Assembly (NCBI RefSeq): GCF_001696455.1
Contig: NZ_MAUJ01000006.1
Span: 62,001-126,000 of the forward strand
Source of the DNA: Pseudoalteromonas luteoviolacea
GTDB taxonomy: Bacteria; Pseudomonadota; Gammaproteobacteria; Enterobacterales; Alteromonadaceae
Length of the DNA: 64,000 nucleotides
Reading direction: 5' to 3'
Shown: piece after piece, positions 1-9,810 of the stretch
Layout: every line of letters begins with the position of its first letter
How positions within the stretch are numbered: the stretch's first letter is position 1
Position numbers and translations under genes: made by a program
Notes under the pieces: generated by a model
Told to the model about the DNA's origin: nothing
Database searches by the model: none
The model's input: only the letters and a program-made list of their open reading frames with translations

Positions 1-14
1 TATATCCTGTTACT

Positions 15-722
15 TCACTTAGCGGTGGCGACTTCATCATGCAAGTCTTTTACCACCTTTTCTGGATTGGTTTTCCAGTGGTTTAAAATGTTAGCAAATT
101 GCCAAATATCCCTGTCCAACACGTTCGCTGGTAGAATCAAGTCGTAGCCAGTAACGGTTTTTAAGTTTTGCATCCTATTTGCAAACATAGCCATTAAACC
201 GGTGTAATTTCGCCCTTTTGGCGATTGATAACTGGTCTCTTCAATGAGCCATTCTGATGGACAATTGCCATTTGCGCAATGTATTTTAACAGCTTGTAAA
301 AAAATATGCCGCTGTTCTATTAGCAGTTTCCCAGCCAAACGGGGGGTTAGCTCTGCCAAAAACTCATCAATACTGTTTAGTTTAATACCTACAGCATTTA
401 ACTCAAGGTTTTCAACTCCTTGAGTCACAAAAGGGACACCACTGGAGTGAAAGTTGGCGTGCGAAACCCGCATAACCCCAAATTTATGCACATAATTCAG
501 GGCTTCAGTACTGAGTTCGATACTAAAATAAGGCTGCTGACTTTTTAAAAAGCCTAATAATATCGAGCAGATAGCCGCCGCAGAAAATGCTAATTCCAAT
601 ATGGTTGGCGGTGTAGCCCTGAGTGTGACAAACACCATGATAATGGCTAAGCACACGGCTCCTGCAAGCATAAATTCAATACTGTGACGGTTTGCCTGAG
701 CACGCAAAGACACTTTATGCAT
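15..722 (-). CDS. DUF2982 family membrane-associated protein
   Basis: The 235-residue product has two hydrophobic segments near the N-terminus (about residues 16-34 and 40-58) and a soluble C-terminal domain. Blocks such as the one around 'GIKLNSIDEFLAEL' followed by 'TPRLAGKLLIEQRH', and 'TGYDLILPANVLDRD' near the end, match my memory of the DUF2982 family found in Vibrio, Shewanella and Pseudoalteromonas. No biochemical role is known to me. The start codon lies inside the end of a 33-codon micro-ORF (715-816), with an 8-base overlap, so the two are probably translationally coupled. Family assignment is from recall. Confidence 0.75.
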   Translation of the reverse strand: MHKVSLRAQANRHSIEFMLAGAVCLAIIMVFVTLRATPPTILELAFSAAAICSILLGFLKSQQPYFSIELSTEALNYVHKFGVMRVSHANFHSSGVPFVTQGVENLELNAVGIKLNSIDEFLAELTPRLAGKLLIEQRHIFLQAVKIHCANGNCPSEWLIEETSYQSPKGRNYTGLMAMFANRMQNLKTVTGYDLILPANVLDRDIWQFANILNHWKTNPEKVVKDLHDEVATAK

Positions 723-816
723 AGTAAAACCACCAATAAAATATCAGCATCGCCACCAGCCACACTAATAATTTACGTATCTGCATACACCTTTTGCAGG
801 GTTTTGCTTTACTCAT
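715..816 (-). CDS. 33-residue CxxC membrane micropeptide upstream of DUF2982
   Basis: A short reading frame starts at ATG 814-816 and stops at TAA 715-717. It encodes 33 residues beginning MSKAKPCKRCMQIRKLL, then a hydrophobic stretch (about residues 17-32) rich in Trp, Tyr and Phe. The Cys-Lys-Arg-Cys pair just before one predicted membrane helix suggests metal or disulfide chemistry on the cytoplasmic face, but that is inference. The stop overlaps the start of the DUF2982 gene, the arrangement expected for coupled translation. I do not recognise a named family. Conservation in relatives would settle whether it is real. Confidence 0.5.
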   Translation of the reverse strand: MSKAKPCKRCMQIRKLLVWLVAMLIFYWWFYYA

Positions 817-920
817 TTTAGTAACCTTTTGGGTACACAGTGAAAATCTCTGTTAGATTTTCGTTTAATACACAAATATACAAGATATCCGCGATTTTCT
901 CATTCTGGAATTTTTGTACA

Positions 921-948
921 CTAATCACTTACAAATAGTGAGATTAAT
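921..948. promoter_or_regulatory. Imperfect inverted repeat before the RND efflux operon
   Basis: TAATCACT (922-929) is followed after a short spacer by AGTGAGATTA, its reverse complement with a two-base insertion, ending a few bases before the ATG at 951. The position between the divergent micro-ORF and the efflux operon would suit an operator. No regulator gene is adjacent, so the binding protein is unknown. Confidence 0.3.
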
Positions 949-950
949 TT

Positions 951-2000
951 ATGCGTGCAAACCAGTCGGGCAAGACCCTTTTTCCAGCTTTCATTTTAAT
1001 GCTAATTGCATTATGCGGCTATCTCTATTTCCCAGCCTCTCAAGGAGACGACACAAAACGTCAAGCCAAGCCTGTTCAAGTTGTCGTTTACAAAGCATCA
1101 ACTCAAAACCGCGAGATTACTCTTAATGCCATTGGCTCAGCTAGAGCCAATCAAGCAATTAACATTACCAGCTCCCACAGTGATTACATTGACGAGCTAA
1201 TGTTCAGTGACGGCCAAGCGGTCTCTCGAGGCCAAAAACTCGCACAATTACAAAACCAACAAGAACTCTTGGCTGTCAAAGAGTTGACGATTAATCTCAA
1301 AGAGCAACAGAGACAACTTGTGCGATTAACTGAATTGGCAAAAACCCAGTCAACCGCTCGCTCGCAGCTCGATACGCAACGCTCCAAAGTCGATGCCTTA
1401 TCAACACAATTACAAGCCACAAAATTAAAACTTGCGGAGATGGAAGTATACGCTCCATTTGACGGCATATTGGGTAAACGTTTGGTATCCATTGGTAGCT
1501 ACGTTGACGACAATACGCCGCTTACTACATTGGATGACATCAGCACCATTAAGGTCGACTTTCAATTGCCAGAAAAATATCTCGCGCAACTTTCGTTAGG
1601 CATGCAAACTTCCGTTACGAATGCCGCCTATCAAGATACTCGTTTTATTGGCCAAATTTCTCATATTGACCCGCGAATCGATGAAACTACACGCAGTATA
1701 CAAATTACTGCTGATTTTAAAAATTCAGATTTACGCTTACGCCCGGGCATGCTGCTCAATGTGGCTGTACAATTACAACAGCTTAACGCACTCATTTTAC
1801 CAGAAAAAAGTATTATTCCAAGACAAGATAGGCACTACGTTTATGTCGTCGAAGATAGCAAAGTAAAGCAACAACAAGTCACCCTACTCAACCGCTTTAC
1901 CGGGTGGGTGGCTGTTGATGGTTTACAACCAGGACAGTTAGTGATCACTGAAGGTACCACCAAAGTGCGCAATGGTAGCCCAGTGACGGTGAAGGGGTAA
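951..2000 (+). CDS. RND efflux periplasmic adaptor (membrane fusion) protein
   Basis: The 349-residue product fits the HlyD/MexA-type periplasmic adaptor of a tripartite efflux pump. It has an N-terminal membrane anchor (about residues 10-26), a biotinyl-lipoyl-like half motif, a coiled-coil hairpin of about 50 residues ('KEQQRQLVRLTELAKTQS'), the returning lipoyl half with 'VYAPFDGILGKRLVSIGSYV', then beta-barrel and membrane-proximal domains. It is three bases upstream of the RND permease gene, so the two form one transcript. No outer-membrane channel gene is present. Because the permease reading frame is broken, the adaptor may have no partner in this strain. Confidence 0.93.
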   Translation: MRANQSGKTLFPAFILMLIALCGYLYFPASQGDDTKRQAKPVQVVVYKASTQNREITLNAIGSARANQAINITSSHSDYIDELMFSDGQAVSRGQKLAQLQNQQELLAVKELTINLKEQQRQLVRLTELAKTQSTARSQLDTQRSKVDALSTQLQATKLKLAEMEVYAPFDGILGKRLVSIGSYVDDNTPLTTLDDISTIKVDFQLPEKYLAQLSLGMQTSVTNAAYQDTRFIGQISHIDPRIDETTRSIQITADFKNSDLRLRPGMLLNVAVQLQQLNALILPEKSIIPRQDRHYVYVVEDSKVKQQQVTLLNRFTGWVAVDGLQPGQLVITEGTTKVRNGSPVTVKG

Positions 2001-2003
2001 TTC

Positions 2004-5000
2004 GTGAAAATAACAGACACCGCCGTAAAACGCCCAGTTTTCGCTATTGTAGTCAATCTGCTTTTACTTACTTTTGGCATCGTTGCATTTACGATGCTTC
2101 CTCTACGTGAATACCCAGACATAGAGACGCCAATCGTCAACGTAAGCACCGATTATACCGGTGCTTCTGCAGCAGTTGTCGAAGCAAAAATAACACAAGT
2201 ACTGGAAAATCGTATTTCGGGCATTGAAGGGATCAAAAGCATCAACTCTTCAAGCCGCAATGGGCGCTCCAGTATCACTATTGAGTTTAATATTGACAGA
2301 GACATTGATGCTGCAGCCAACGATGTCAGAGAGCGTGTTTCTCGTGCTCTAGACAGGTTACCCGAACAAGTACGCCCCCCAGAAGTATCAAAATCAAGTG
2401 ATGACGAAAATGCCATTGCTTGGTTTGTATTAAACAGCACGTCAATGGACACATTGCAATTATCTGACTACGCCCAGCGCTATATCGTACCGATTAGCGG
2501 TCGTCGATGGGGTATCCCGTGTCATTATCGGTGGTGAACGTAGATATGCGATGAAAATCTGGCTTGATAGACAAGCAATGGCCGCACGGGGCATTACCAG
2601 TACAGATATAGAAAACGTGTTGCGACGTGAAAATGTCGAGCTACCCGCTGGGGAAATTGAATCCCAGGACAGAGACTTTGCCGTGCGTATTTCACGTGGC
2701 TATACCACGCAAAGAGACTTCCAAAACCTAGTCATAAAACGTGGCGATAACGGCTATCAAATCAAGCTTGGTGAAGTAGCCAAAGTATCGCTAGAAGCCC
2801 AAGATGACGAAAGTACCTTTAGAGGGAATGGCGTTAATATGATTGGCCTTGGTATTGTAAAACAAGCCAAAGCGAATACCCTAGACGTGGTAGACAACGT
2901 AAAGTCAGAGCTTGTAACAATCAAGCGTAACCTGCCGGAAGGGACACAAATACAAGATAGCTATGACTCTTCTATTTTTATACGGGAGTCTATCACTGAA
3001 GTATATCGTACCCTCGCGATTGCAATGGGACTGGTCGTACTCATTATTTTTATATTTTTAGGTAATATTCGTGCGACCCTTGTACCTGCTGTGACCGTAC
3101 CTGTGGCGCTGGTTGCAACCTTTATGTTTTTATTAGCGATGGATTATTCCATTAATTTACTGACCTTGCTGGCGCTGGTGCTCGCCATTGGGCTGGTCGT
3201 GGATGACGCCATTGTTATGCTGGAAAACATTCATCGACGAATAGAGAAAGGGGAACCTAGGCTATTGGCAGCATTTCGAGGTGCTCGAGAGGTTGGGTTT
3301 GCCATTGTTGCAACGACCTTAGTCCTCGTATCAGTATTTGTCCCGCTCATCTTTATGGATGGACGTATTGGCGCATTGTTTACAGAGTTTGCGCTTGCCG
3401 TCAGTGCAGCCGTGATCTTTTCAAGTATTACGGCACTGACATTATCGCCAGCGCTGTGTTCTAAAGTATTAAAACAAGATCAAAAGGAAGGCCGCTTTTC
3501 AAGCTGGATGAACGGGCAGTTCATGCGTCTAGAATCCGCTTATAAGCGCGTCTTAGTTCAAAATATTCAGAGTCGCATCGCCCTTTTATTGATTCTATTG
3601 CTAACCGCACTGGCCAGTTATGGACTCTTTAGCAAAATTCCATCAGAGCTGACACCAAAAGAAGACCGCGGCACCTTTTTCATTATGATGAGTGGCCCTG
3701 AAGGCGCAAGCTACGAGAACAATGCACAGAATATGGCTGAAATAGAACAGCATCTTATGCCATATGTTGAAAACAAAGAATTAAGCAGAGTCCTCGTTCG
3801 AGTACCCGGTTGGGGTGGTATGGGCGGTGTCGCCATTGTTGGCATGCCTAATTGGGACGAGCGCAAACGTTCATCTTGGCAAGTCATGGCCGAGATCAGT
3901 GGCAAAATGCAGCAAGTGACCGATGTAAGGGCCTTTGCCATCATGCGCCGTGGTATTGGTGGCGGAGGCTCATCACGGCCTGTTGAGTTTGTGATCCAGG
4001 GCAATGACTACCAAGAGTTGGCCCAATGGCGGGACCGTATCTTTGCAAAAGCGAGAAATAACCCGGGATTAGTCCGCTTAGATCACGATTTTAAAGAGAC
4101 CTTTCCGCAGTTTTTAATCAGCATAGATAAACTAAAAGCAGCTGACATGGGAGTATCTACGGACGATATAGGACGTACACTAGAGACCATGCTTGGACAA
4201 AGACGTGTCACGACCTTTATAGACCGAGGAGAAGAGTATGATGTGGTATTAAAAGGCACTAAAGCCGATTTTACCGCACCAACGGATATCAATAATGTGT
4301 TTGTTTCGTCGCGCACGGGTCAGTTAATCCCTTTGGATAGTTTAATTAGTATTCAAGAAGAAGCGACCTCGGCCCGTCTTAATCGTTATAATCGTATGCG
4401 CGCCATCACAATTACTGCCAACCTCGCTGAAGGTTACACGCTCGAGGAAGCATTGAACTTTTTAAATCAAGTCGCAGATGAAGAGAACCTGTCCGATGGT
4501 GCGGTCGATTATAAAGGCGAATCTCAGCTCTTTTACGAAGGAGCCTCAGCGATGACCTATGTCTTTATCTTGGCTTTGGTTGTGACATTTTTGGTACTTG
4601 CGGCACAATTTGAAAGCTTTGTGCACCCTTTTGTCATTATGCTAACTGTTCCACTTGGCTTAATCGGTGCCATGCTTGGTTTATATTTGACTGATAGTTC
4701 ATTAAATATCTACAGCCAAATAGGTATTGTGATGCTCATAGGTCTTAGCGCCAAAAATGGTATTTTAATCGTCGAGTTTGCAAACCAACTTCGTGATAAA
4801 GGCCTGCAATTTGAGGAAGCCATTGTTGAGGCAGCCTCTCAGCGCTTACGCCCCATTATTATGACCTCTTTAACCACGGTGATGAGTGCCATTCCATTGG
4901 TGCTAGCAAGTGGCCCTGGCTCTGAGAGCAGAATGGTCATTGGTATTGTCGTTTTTGCAGGCGTCAGCCTTGCAACCATCTTAACCTTGTTTGTCATCCC

Positions 5001-5118
5001 AACTGCTTATAGCATATTAGCTAGGCGTACTCGCTCTCCAGAGCATACTGCCGCCGCACTAGACTCACAGCATAGTGCCCATCCAATCATAGAGCATAAT
5101 GAGGGAGTAAAACGATGA
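2004..5118 (+). pseudogene. RND efflux permease, frameshifted at about 2490
   Basis: Two frames together make one RND (HAE1-type) inner-membrane drug/proton antiporter. The first (2004-2537) gives the N-terminal helix and first periplasmic part through 'LSDYAQRYIV'. The second (from 2491, listed start 2551) continues 'RLAVVDGVSRVIIGGERRYA' to the end, including TM4 'GLVVDDAIVMLENIHRR' with its paired acidic residues. After GTA (2487-2489) a lone C precedes CGA. The family usually has Asp-Arg-Leu here, so two bases appear lost (or one gained). Total length would be about 1037 residues, normal for the family. Everything else is intact, so this is either a very recent pseudogene or a sequence error. 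The stop overlaps msrA by four bases. Confidence 0.85.
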
Positions 5119-5645
5119 GTAAAACACAGCTAGCCACATTCGGCGGAGGTTGCTTTTGGTGTATTGACGCCGCTTTTCGTAAAGTCAAAGGAGTCCAAAA
5201 GGTTATTTCGGGATACAGCGGGGGGGAGACATTAGACCCTACTTATAAAGATATTTGTACTGGCATGACGGGTCACGCAGAAGTAGTGCAGTTAGCGTTT
5301 GATCCAGATTTAGTGTCTTTTGATACGCTATTGTCCATGTTCTTTGCGCTTCATGACCCGACACAACTAAACCGCCAGGGTAATGATATAGGGACCCAAT
5401 ACCGAAGTGTAATTTTTTATCATTCAGAAGAGCAAAAGAGGCAAGCTGAGCAAGTTATTGCTGCCATCAGTGGGGGTTTCCAAGACCCAATTGTCACCGA
5501 AGTAAGTGCCATAGGTCCATTTTATGACGCTGAGCGATATCACCAAGACTACTTTAATGAAAACCCAAATCAAGGTTATTGCAGTATCATGATCGCCCCT
5601 AAAGTGGCAAAGTTTGAGAAAAACTTTGCAGACTACCTACTTTAA
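5115..5645 (+). CDS. msrA: Peptide-methionine (S)-S-oxide reductase MsrA
   Basis: The enzyme reduces methionine-S-sulfoxide in proteins and free methionine, using thioredoxin. The signature GGGCFWCIDAAF near the N-terminus contains the catalytic Cys, and a further Cys in 'NQGYCSIMI' near the C-terminus is a plausible resolving residue. At 176 residues it is normal length. ATG overlaps the stop of the RND permease frame (ATGA), so it is likely co-transcribed with the efflux genes, an unusual pairing that may reflect a shared stress response. Confidence 0.95.
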   Translation: MSKTQLATFGGGCFWCIDAAFRKVKGVQKVISGYSGGETLDPTYKDICTGMTGHAEVVQLAFDPDLVSFDTLLSMFFALHDPTQLNRQGNDIGTQYRSVIFYHSEEQKRQAEQVIAAISGGFQDPIVTEVSAIGPFYDAERYHQDYFNENPNQGYCSIMIAPKVAKFEKNFADYLL

Positions 5646-5657
5646 AGAGCACAAATC

Positions 5658-5677
5658 GAGCTAGCGAATGCTAGCTC
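5658..5677. terminator. Hairpin between convergent msrA and btuB
   Basis: GAGCTAGC (5658-5665), loop GAAT, GCTAGCTC (5670-5677) is a perfect 8-bp stem between two convergent stop codons. The T-run is weak on both strands, so termination efficiency is uncertain. Confidence 0.5.
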
Positions 5678-5687
5678 CGAAAGCGTT

Positions 5688-7568
5688 TTAAAACTCTACT
5701 TTTGCACCAACATAAAGTTGACGGCCCAGTGGTTTGTAACCAAGTAAACGACTGTTATCCGCCGTAAATCCTGCGCCAGCTGTAAAGTACGCTTTGTCAG
5801 TTAAGTTTTCTAAACGCGCATTCAATTCAATACCCTCTAGCAATTCATAATTGGCAGATAAATTAAATATCGTATATGCACTTAACGTCGTATCGTAGAA
5901 ACTGATAGATGGTCTATCTGAACGATAAATCATCGTTAAGTTGACATCTAAGCTGTCCCACTGTTTGGTCAATGTATAATTAAATGCCTTTGAAGGACGA
6001 CGTGGCAAATCCTTAGACTCATTGGTTGACACATCTTTTGCGTCTAGTAACGTTAAGTTAGCCGAGTGATTAAAGCCCAATGCATCAAATTGAGCACTCA
6101 ATTCAACGCCTCTCATTGTCGCTTTATCTACATTGTATGCAACGTACTTTTGAGTCTCAGCATCTAGCTTATTTGAGATTAAGTTCGTGATGCGATTTTC
6201 AAAAATCGCAACGTCATAACGGCCCCACGAGGACGTCACGGTTAAACCCAGCTCGTTGTTTTCAGCTTCTTCTGGTTTGATATCAATATTTGGTCCGTAC
6301 CACAGGCTATCTGTCACGAATGCATCATTTAAAGTTGGGGCACGAAACGCGGTACCATGATTAAATCTAAACGCGACGTTCTGATGTGGTTTTACACCAA
6401 AGCTGGTGGTATACGTATTCGCACGGCCGTGGAATTCATAGTCATCTGAACGCACAGCAACGTTAGCTAACCACTTGCTGTCATCATAAAAAGCACCAGC
6501 AAAAATAGCCGTATTATCACGCTCTGTTTGCGCAAATTTTGCAGTAGACTTTGATATATCTTCGCTTAAATGCGAAACCCCAGCGGTACCTTGAAGAGAC
6601 TCAATTATTTTAAAACGAGCACGGTACTCGAGTTCTTCGCGCTCTGTACTGTAAACATTCACTTCACCGCCGCCGGCCTGATTGTTCTCGCTGTCATCAA
6701 ACTGAATATTTTCTTCTTGCGAAACACTAAAAGATGCATTTTGCGTTAAACGCTCAGAGCCCTTTTGCCATGCGACTTTGGCTGTATGATTATCAAATCT
6801 ATACGCGTCGTTACCCCAATTGCTATCATACTGGGCCTTGCCTTGGCTAAACTGGCCTAAAGCCGAAAGTTCACCATACTCTTCGAAGTCATATGCTACG
6901 TTGAAACCTTTATTTTCGTTTTCGTATCCATCTCTGTCATGATTTTTGCCTCTTGGCTCGACCGGATCTTTCTCTATCACATCGTAACCGTCGGTCTCTT
7001 GATAGCCATAGTTATAGCTCAAACGCAATTTACCAGACTTAAAGTGACCAGCAGCTTGCGCTTCGAAATAATTGTTACTGCCAGAGGTCAACGTAATTTG
7101 GTTTGTTTGAGACTCACGTGTGATGATGTTGATAACACCTGAAACTGCATCTGAACCATATATCGCTGCACGTGCACCTTTGACCACTTCAATGCGCTCA
7201 ATGCTGTTTACTGGGATATTCGTAAATGACACATTGCCTGAGTTGGCATCACTGACCCTTACACCATCAATAAGTACCAATGTGCGCTTTATTGACGCGC
7301 CGCGCACAAAGACACTCGCGATTTGACCAAACCCACCATTTCTTACCACATCCACACCAGGTAAAGTATTTAAGAGTGACGGAATATCGCGTACATTGAG
7401 CTTTTCAATCTGAACACGATCGATAACCGATACGCTTGCCAACGTATTGTCTATCGGTTGTTCGAATTTATTCGCAGTGACGGTAATGCGTTCAATATCT
7501 TGATTTGCAGATACGTTAAAAGAAGCCGCAGCTAGTACAGCAAGGCTTAGAGCAGATTTTTTAAACAT
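5688..7568 (-). CDS. btuB: TonB-dependent cobalamin receptor BtuB
   Basis: This outer-membrane receptor imports vitamin B12 with energy from TonB. The best start is ATG 7566-7568, preceded by AGGGGA at good spacing, giving a signal peptide 'MFKKSALSLAVLAAASFNVSA'; the longer frame (start 7598) would put a non-signal extension in front. The TonB box 'IERITVTA' follows directly. The plug domain (about residues 40-150, with 'RNGGFGQIASVFVRGA' and 'VSGVINIITR') and a 22-strand barrel ending in aromatic 'YVGAKVEF' are visible. A cobalamin riboswitch lies in its leader, which makes the substrate assignment strong. No btuCDF genes are adjacent. Confidence 0.93.
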   Translation of the reverse strand: MFKKSALSLAVLAAASFNVSANQDIERITVTANKFEQPIDNTLASVSVIDRVQIEKLNVRDIPSLLNTLPGVDVVRNGGFGQIASVFVRGASIKRTLVLIDGVRVSDANSGNVSFTNIPVNSIERIEVVKGARAAIYGSDAVSGVINIITRESQTNQITLTSGSNNYFEAQAAGHFKSGKLRLSYNYGYQETDGYDVIEKDPVEPRGKNHDRDGYENENKGFNVAYDFEEYGELSALGQFSQGKAQYDSNWGNDAYRFDNHTAKVAWQKGSERLTQNASFSVSQEENIQFDDSENNQAGGGEVNVYSTEREELEYRARFKIIESLQGTAGVSHLSEDISKSTAKFAQTERDNTAIFAGAFYDDSKWLANVAVRSDDYEFHGRANTYTTSFGVKPHQNVAFRFNHGTAFRAPTLNDAFVTDSLWYGPNIDIKPEEAENNELGLTVTSSWGRYDVAIFENRITNLISNKLDAETQKYVAYNVDKATMRGVELSAQFDALGFNHSANLTLLDAKDVSTNESKDLPRRPSKAFNYTLTKQWDSLDVNLTMIYRSDRPSISFYDTTLSAYTIFNLSANYELLEGIELNARLENLTDKAYFTAGAGFTADNSRLLGYKPLGRQLYVGAKVEF

Positions 7569-7617
7569 GGTTTCCCCTACTTCGTGCCCACCGCACAAAG
7601 TTCAATCAATGAGTCTG

Positions 7618-7765
7618 ATTCAAGGCCGGTCTCCGGGCTCAACTACATGAATGTAGCTCTACCGTTGCGGGGGCAGCGTTGGCATTGCGAATACACTACA
7701 AGTGCGCACCAACTTCCCGATTATCCTATCTGCTGACAGTTTAACTGCAGCGAGGCACCTCGAAA
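7618..7765 (-). promoter_or_regulatory. Cobalamin (B12) riboswitch of btuB
   Basis: On the minus strand the leader reads GGTGCCTCG, then GGATAATCGGGAA, the core GCCCCCGCAACGGT-like segment and the B12 box AGCCCGGAGACCGGC (about 7625-7640). These are the conserved blocks of the cobalamin riboswitch in the right order. It ends about 50 bases before the btuB ATG. Binding of adenosylcobalamin would be expected to reduce btuB expression, here probably by masking the ribosome site because no clear terminator follows. Confidence 0.93.
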
Positions 7766-7813
7766 TTCAGCGCATATTGTCGGGGATTTATAGGGGGAAT
7801 GTCAATGGACGTC

Positions 7814-7849
7814 TAGAGTTCCAGCAAGGAATTTATGCTTGGAACTCTA
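7814..7849. other. Long stem-loop between btuB leader and yajQ
   Basis: TAGAGTTCCA (7814-7823) pairs perfectly with TGGAACTCTA (7840-7849) around a loop of about 16 bases. It lies just downstream of the yajQ stop on the minus strand and upstream of the riboswitch. No T-run follows, so it may be a weak terminator of yajQ or an mRNA 3' end stabiliser. Confidence 0.4.
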
Positions 7850-7862
7850 ACGAGATCAAAGA

Positions 7863-8345
7863 TTAATCTCTGAAGTTTTTAAATTGGAAAGGTTGGCCCA
7901 ATTCAGAAGTGCGAATTAGTTGCATCACTTCTTGTAAGTCATCACGCTTTTTACCCGTTACACGTACTTCTTCACCTTGAATCGCCGCCTGAACTTTTAG
8001 CTTTGAATCTTTGATAAGTTTGACCACCTTTTTAGCCATATCTTTATCAATACCTTGTTTTAACGCGACCTTACGAGCAAATGTTTTGCCACTGCGCTCC
8101 ACATCCTTTAGCTCAAAACAACCAACATCTAAGCCTCGTTTTGCAGCTTTGCCTACGACCATGTCAAATAACTGCATAACTTGCTGTTCAGATTCAGATT
8201 TTAATTGAATCACTTCATCTTTTAGTTCAATTGATGCTTCAACACCACGAAAGTCATAGCGCGTTTCTAATTCTCTATTCGCGTTATCAACAGTGTTCTT
8301 AGCCTCTGTCATTTCTATTTCAGATACAATATCAAAAGAAGGCAT
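7863..8345 (-). CDS. yajQ: YajQ family nucleotide-binding protein
   Basis: The 160-residue product is the YajQ/UPF0234 protein, recognised by '[12 protein letters not shown]' at the start, '[17 protein letters not shown]' and the C-terminal '[18 protein letters not shown]'. Members of the family bind cyclic di-GMP and act as effectors with transcription factors in Xanthomonas; in others the role is less certain. The length is normal. It stands alone on the minus strand, divergent from the VanZ-like gene. Confidence 0.96.
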   Translation of the reverse strand: MPSFDIVSEIEMTEAKNTVDNANRELETRYDFRGVEASIELKDEVIQLKSESEQQVMQLFDMVVGKAAKRGLDVGCFELKDVERSGKTFARKVALKQGIDKDMAKKVVKLIKDSKLKVQAAIQGEEVRVTGKKRDDLQEVMQLIRTSELGQPFQFKNFRD

Positions 8346-8550
8346 TGCTCTCTCCTCAAATCAAATTTGCTCCGAATTATAACAATGCTCATCGACAATA
8401 AGATACCGTTTTATTTACGAACCAAATTGTAAGAAGTTAATCACAGTCCTGAGGTACATTTAAGGTTTATAATTAAGCGACTTAACGTTAATCCATTTTT
8501 CAGTTTTCGATGTTATACTGGATTTCCATCAAGTTGAAGTTGGAGTGCTT

Positions 8551-8904
8551 GTGACAAGACGAGTATATCAAACACTATTATTATTATTTTTGATAGCTAT
8601 TACTTATCTGTTTGCGAAAGAGGTTCAAGTCCAAGGAGTTCGAATCCCTCACCTAGATAAAGTTGCCCACTTTGCTGTATTTTTCGTGCTCGCGTTTTTC
8701 TCTTGCCATGCATTTAGATTCAAACCTTGGTTTCATATGGTGCTGCTAACCAGTTACGGTGCATGTATCGAGTGGATGCAATCTACTCTCCCTTATCGCC
8801 AAGCATCACTCGGAGACTTTGCCGCGGATGTGCTCGGTGCACTTAGCTATTTTGTCGTACTGTGGCTCGTGCGCAAATATCGACTGCGAAGAGGCACTGA
8901 GTGA
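8551..8904 (+). CDS. VanZ-like family membrane protein
   Basis: The product has four predicted membrane helices and carries the VanZ-family pattern 'LDKVAHFAVFFVLAF', 'SYGACIEWMQ' and 'RQASLGDFAADVLGAL'. The physiological role of chromosomal VanZ-like proteins is unknown. I prefer the GTG at 8551 (TTGGAG five bases upstream) over the GTG at 8545, which falls inside that ribosome site. The stop overlaps the GTG of panE (GTGA), so the two are co-translated. Confidence 0.8.
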   Translation: MTRRVYQTLLLLFLIAITYLFAKEVQVQGVRIPHLDKVAHFAVFFVLAFFSCHAFRFKPWFHMVLLTSYGACIEWMQSTLPYRQASLGDFAADVLGALSYFVVLWLVRKYRLRRGTE

Positions 8905-9796
8905 ACCGGATCCATATTTTAGGCAGGGGGGCCATTGGGTTACTGCTCGCGAATAAACTCTCTTCCCATACTAAAAGTACACTAATCACACGCGATGATT
9001 CTGTTGAAAATTACCACTTCATCGACAAGGATAAGACCAGTGTAATCCCTGTCAATCAAACCACCTTTGCGTCGTTAAAAGCCAAGATTAGCACGTGCAT
9101 CATCCCCGTTAAGGCCTATCAGTTGAATCAAGCTTTACATGCACTGATGCCACACTTGCAGGATGATGCTGACATTATACTTAGCCACAATGGCATGAGT
9201 GATATCGCTGAAATAGCGCAATTACTCAAGCCGTCCCAAGGGCTGTATTTTTTAACAACGTCGATGGGCGGAATGAAACCTGCCGCCAATGCAGTGAAAT
9301 ACACGGCGCCGGGCTTACTCAGATAGGTGCGTGTAACCAAATTGCACAAACGCGCCTGCCCAGTCTATTTGAAGCGCTCTTTAAACCTAGTTTATCTGCG
9401 GTTGAGCAGGTTACAAATATCACTGAAATACGCTGGCAAAAGCTCTGTGTAAATATAGCTATCAACCCTCTGAGTGCGCTTTTGCAATGTCAAAATGGTA
9501 GACTCCGCGCGCCATGCTATTCGAAGCAAGTGCTTGCCCTACTAAACGAGGCATGTCATGTCGCTAAATATGAAGGGGTAGAATTAAAATTGCTTGCTGA
9601 GCTAGAGCGCGCATACAAAGTCATGACGCTGACTGCAGCAAACAACTCTTCCATGGCACAAGATATCAAGCTCGAACGACGCACTGAAATAGATGCGATA
9701 TGCGGATTCATTGTCGCTCGCGCTAAGAAGCATGGGATTAACGTCCCTGAAAATGAATTACTGTGGCAACAAATAAAACGAAAAGAGCGGGCTTAA
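8901..9796 (+). pseudogene. panE: 2-dehydropantoate 2-reductase, frameshifted at about 9302
   Basis: The enzyme reduces ketopantoate to pantoate with NADPH in pantothenate synthesis. The first frame (8901-9326, GTG start) gives the N-terminal Rossmann fold 'MNRIHILGRGAIGLLLANKL' and 'VKAYQLNQAL' up to 'NAVKY'. The second frame, from CAC 9302, continues 'HGAGLTQIGACNQIAQ' and the helical C-terminal domain with 'WQKLCVNIAINPLSALLQ' to 9796. Inserting one C near 9302 (TACCACGGC) would restore about 298 residues, normal for PanE. This is a one-base deletion, either a recent pseudogene or a sequence error. If real, IlvC could supply the activity. Confidence 0.85.
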
Positions 9797-9810
9797 GCCC
9801 GCTCTTTTTT
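9783..9810. terminator. Bidirectional terminator, near-perfect 28-bp palindrome
   Basis: AAAAGAGCGGGCTT is followed directly by its reverse complement, with A-run before and T-run after, so it can end transcripts on both strands. The panE stop TAA (9794-9796) lies at the centre and the thiI stop (9809-9811) at the edge. Confidence 0.93.

Noticed and set aside
2551-5118. A separate shortened RND permease starting at 2551
   Set aside because: Coding similarity continues upstream to 2491 in the same frame and joins the 2004 frame; it is one gene with a frameshift.
8620-8660. A tRNA T-arm-like string GTTCGAATCCC
   Set aside because: It lies in the VanZ-like coding frame, and no acceptor stem, D-arm or anticodon arm can be built around it.
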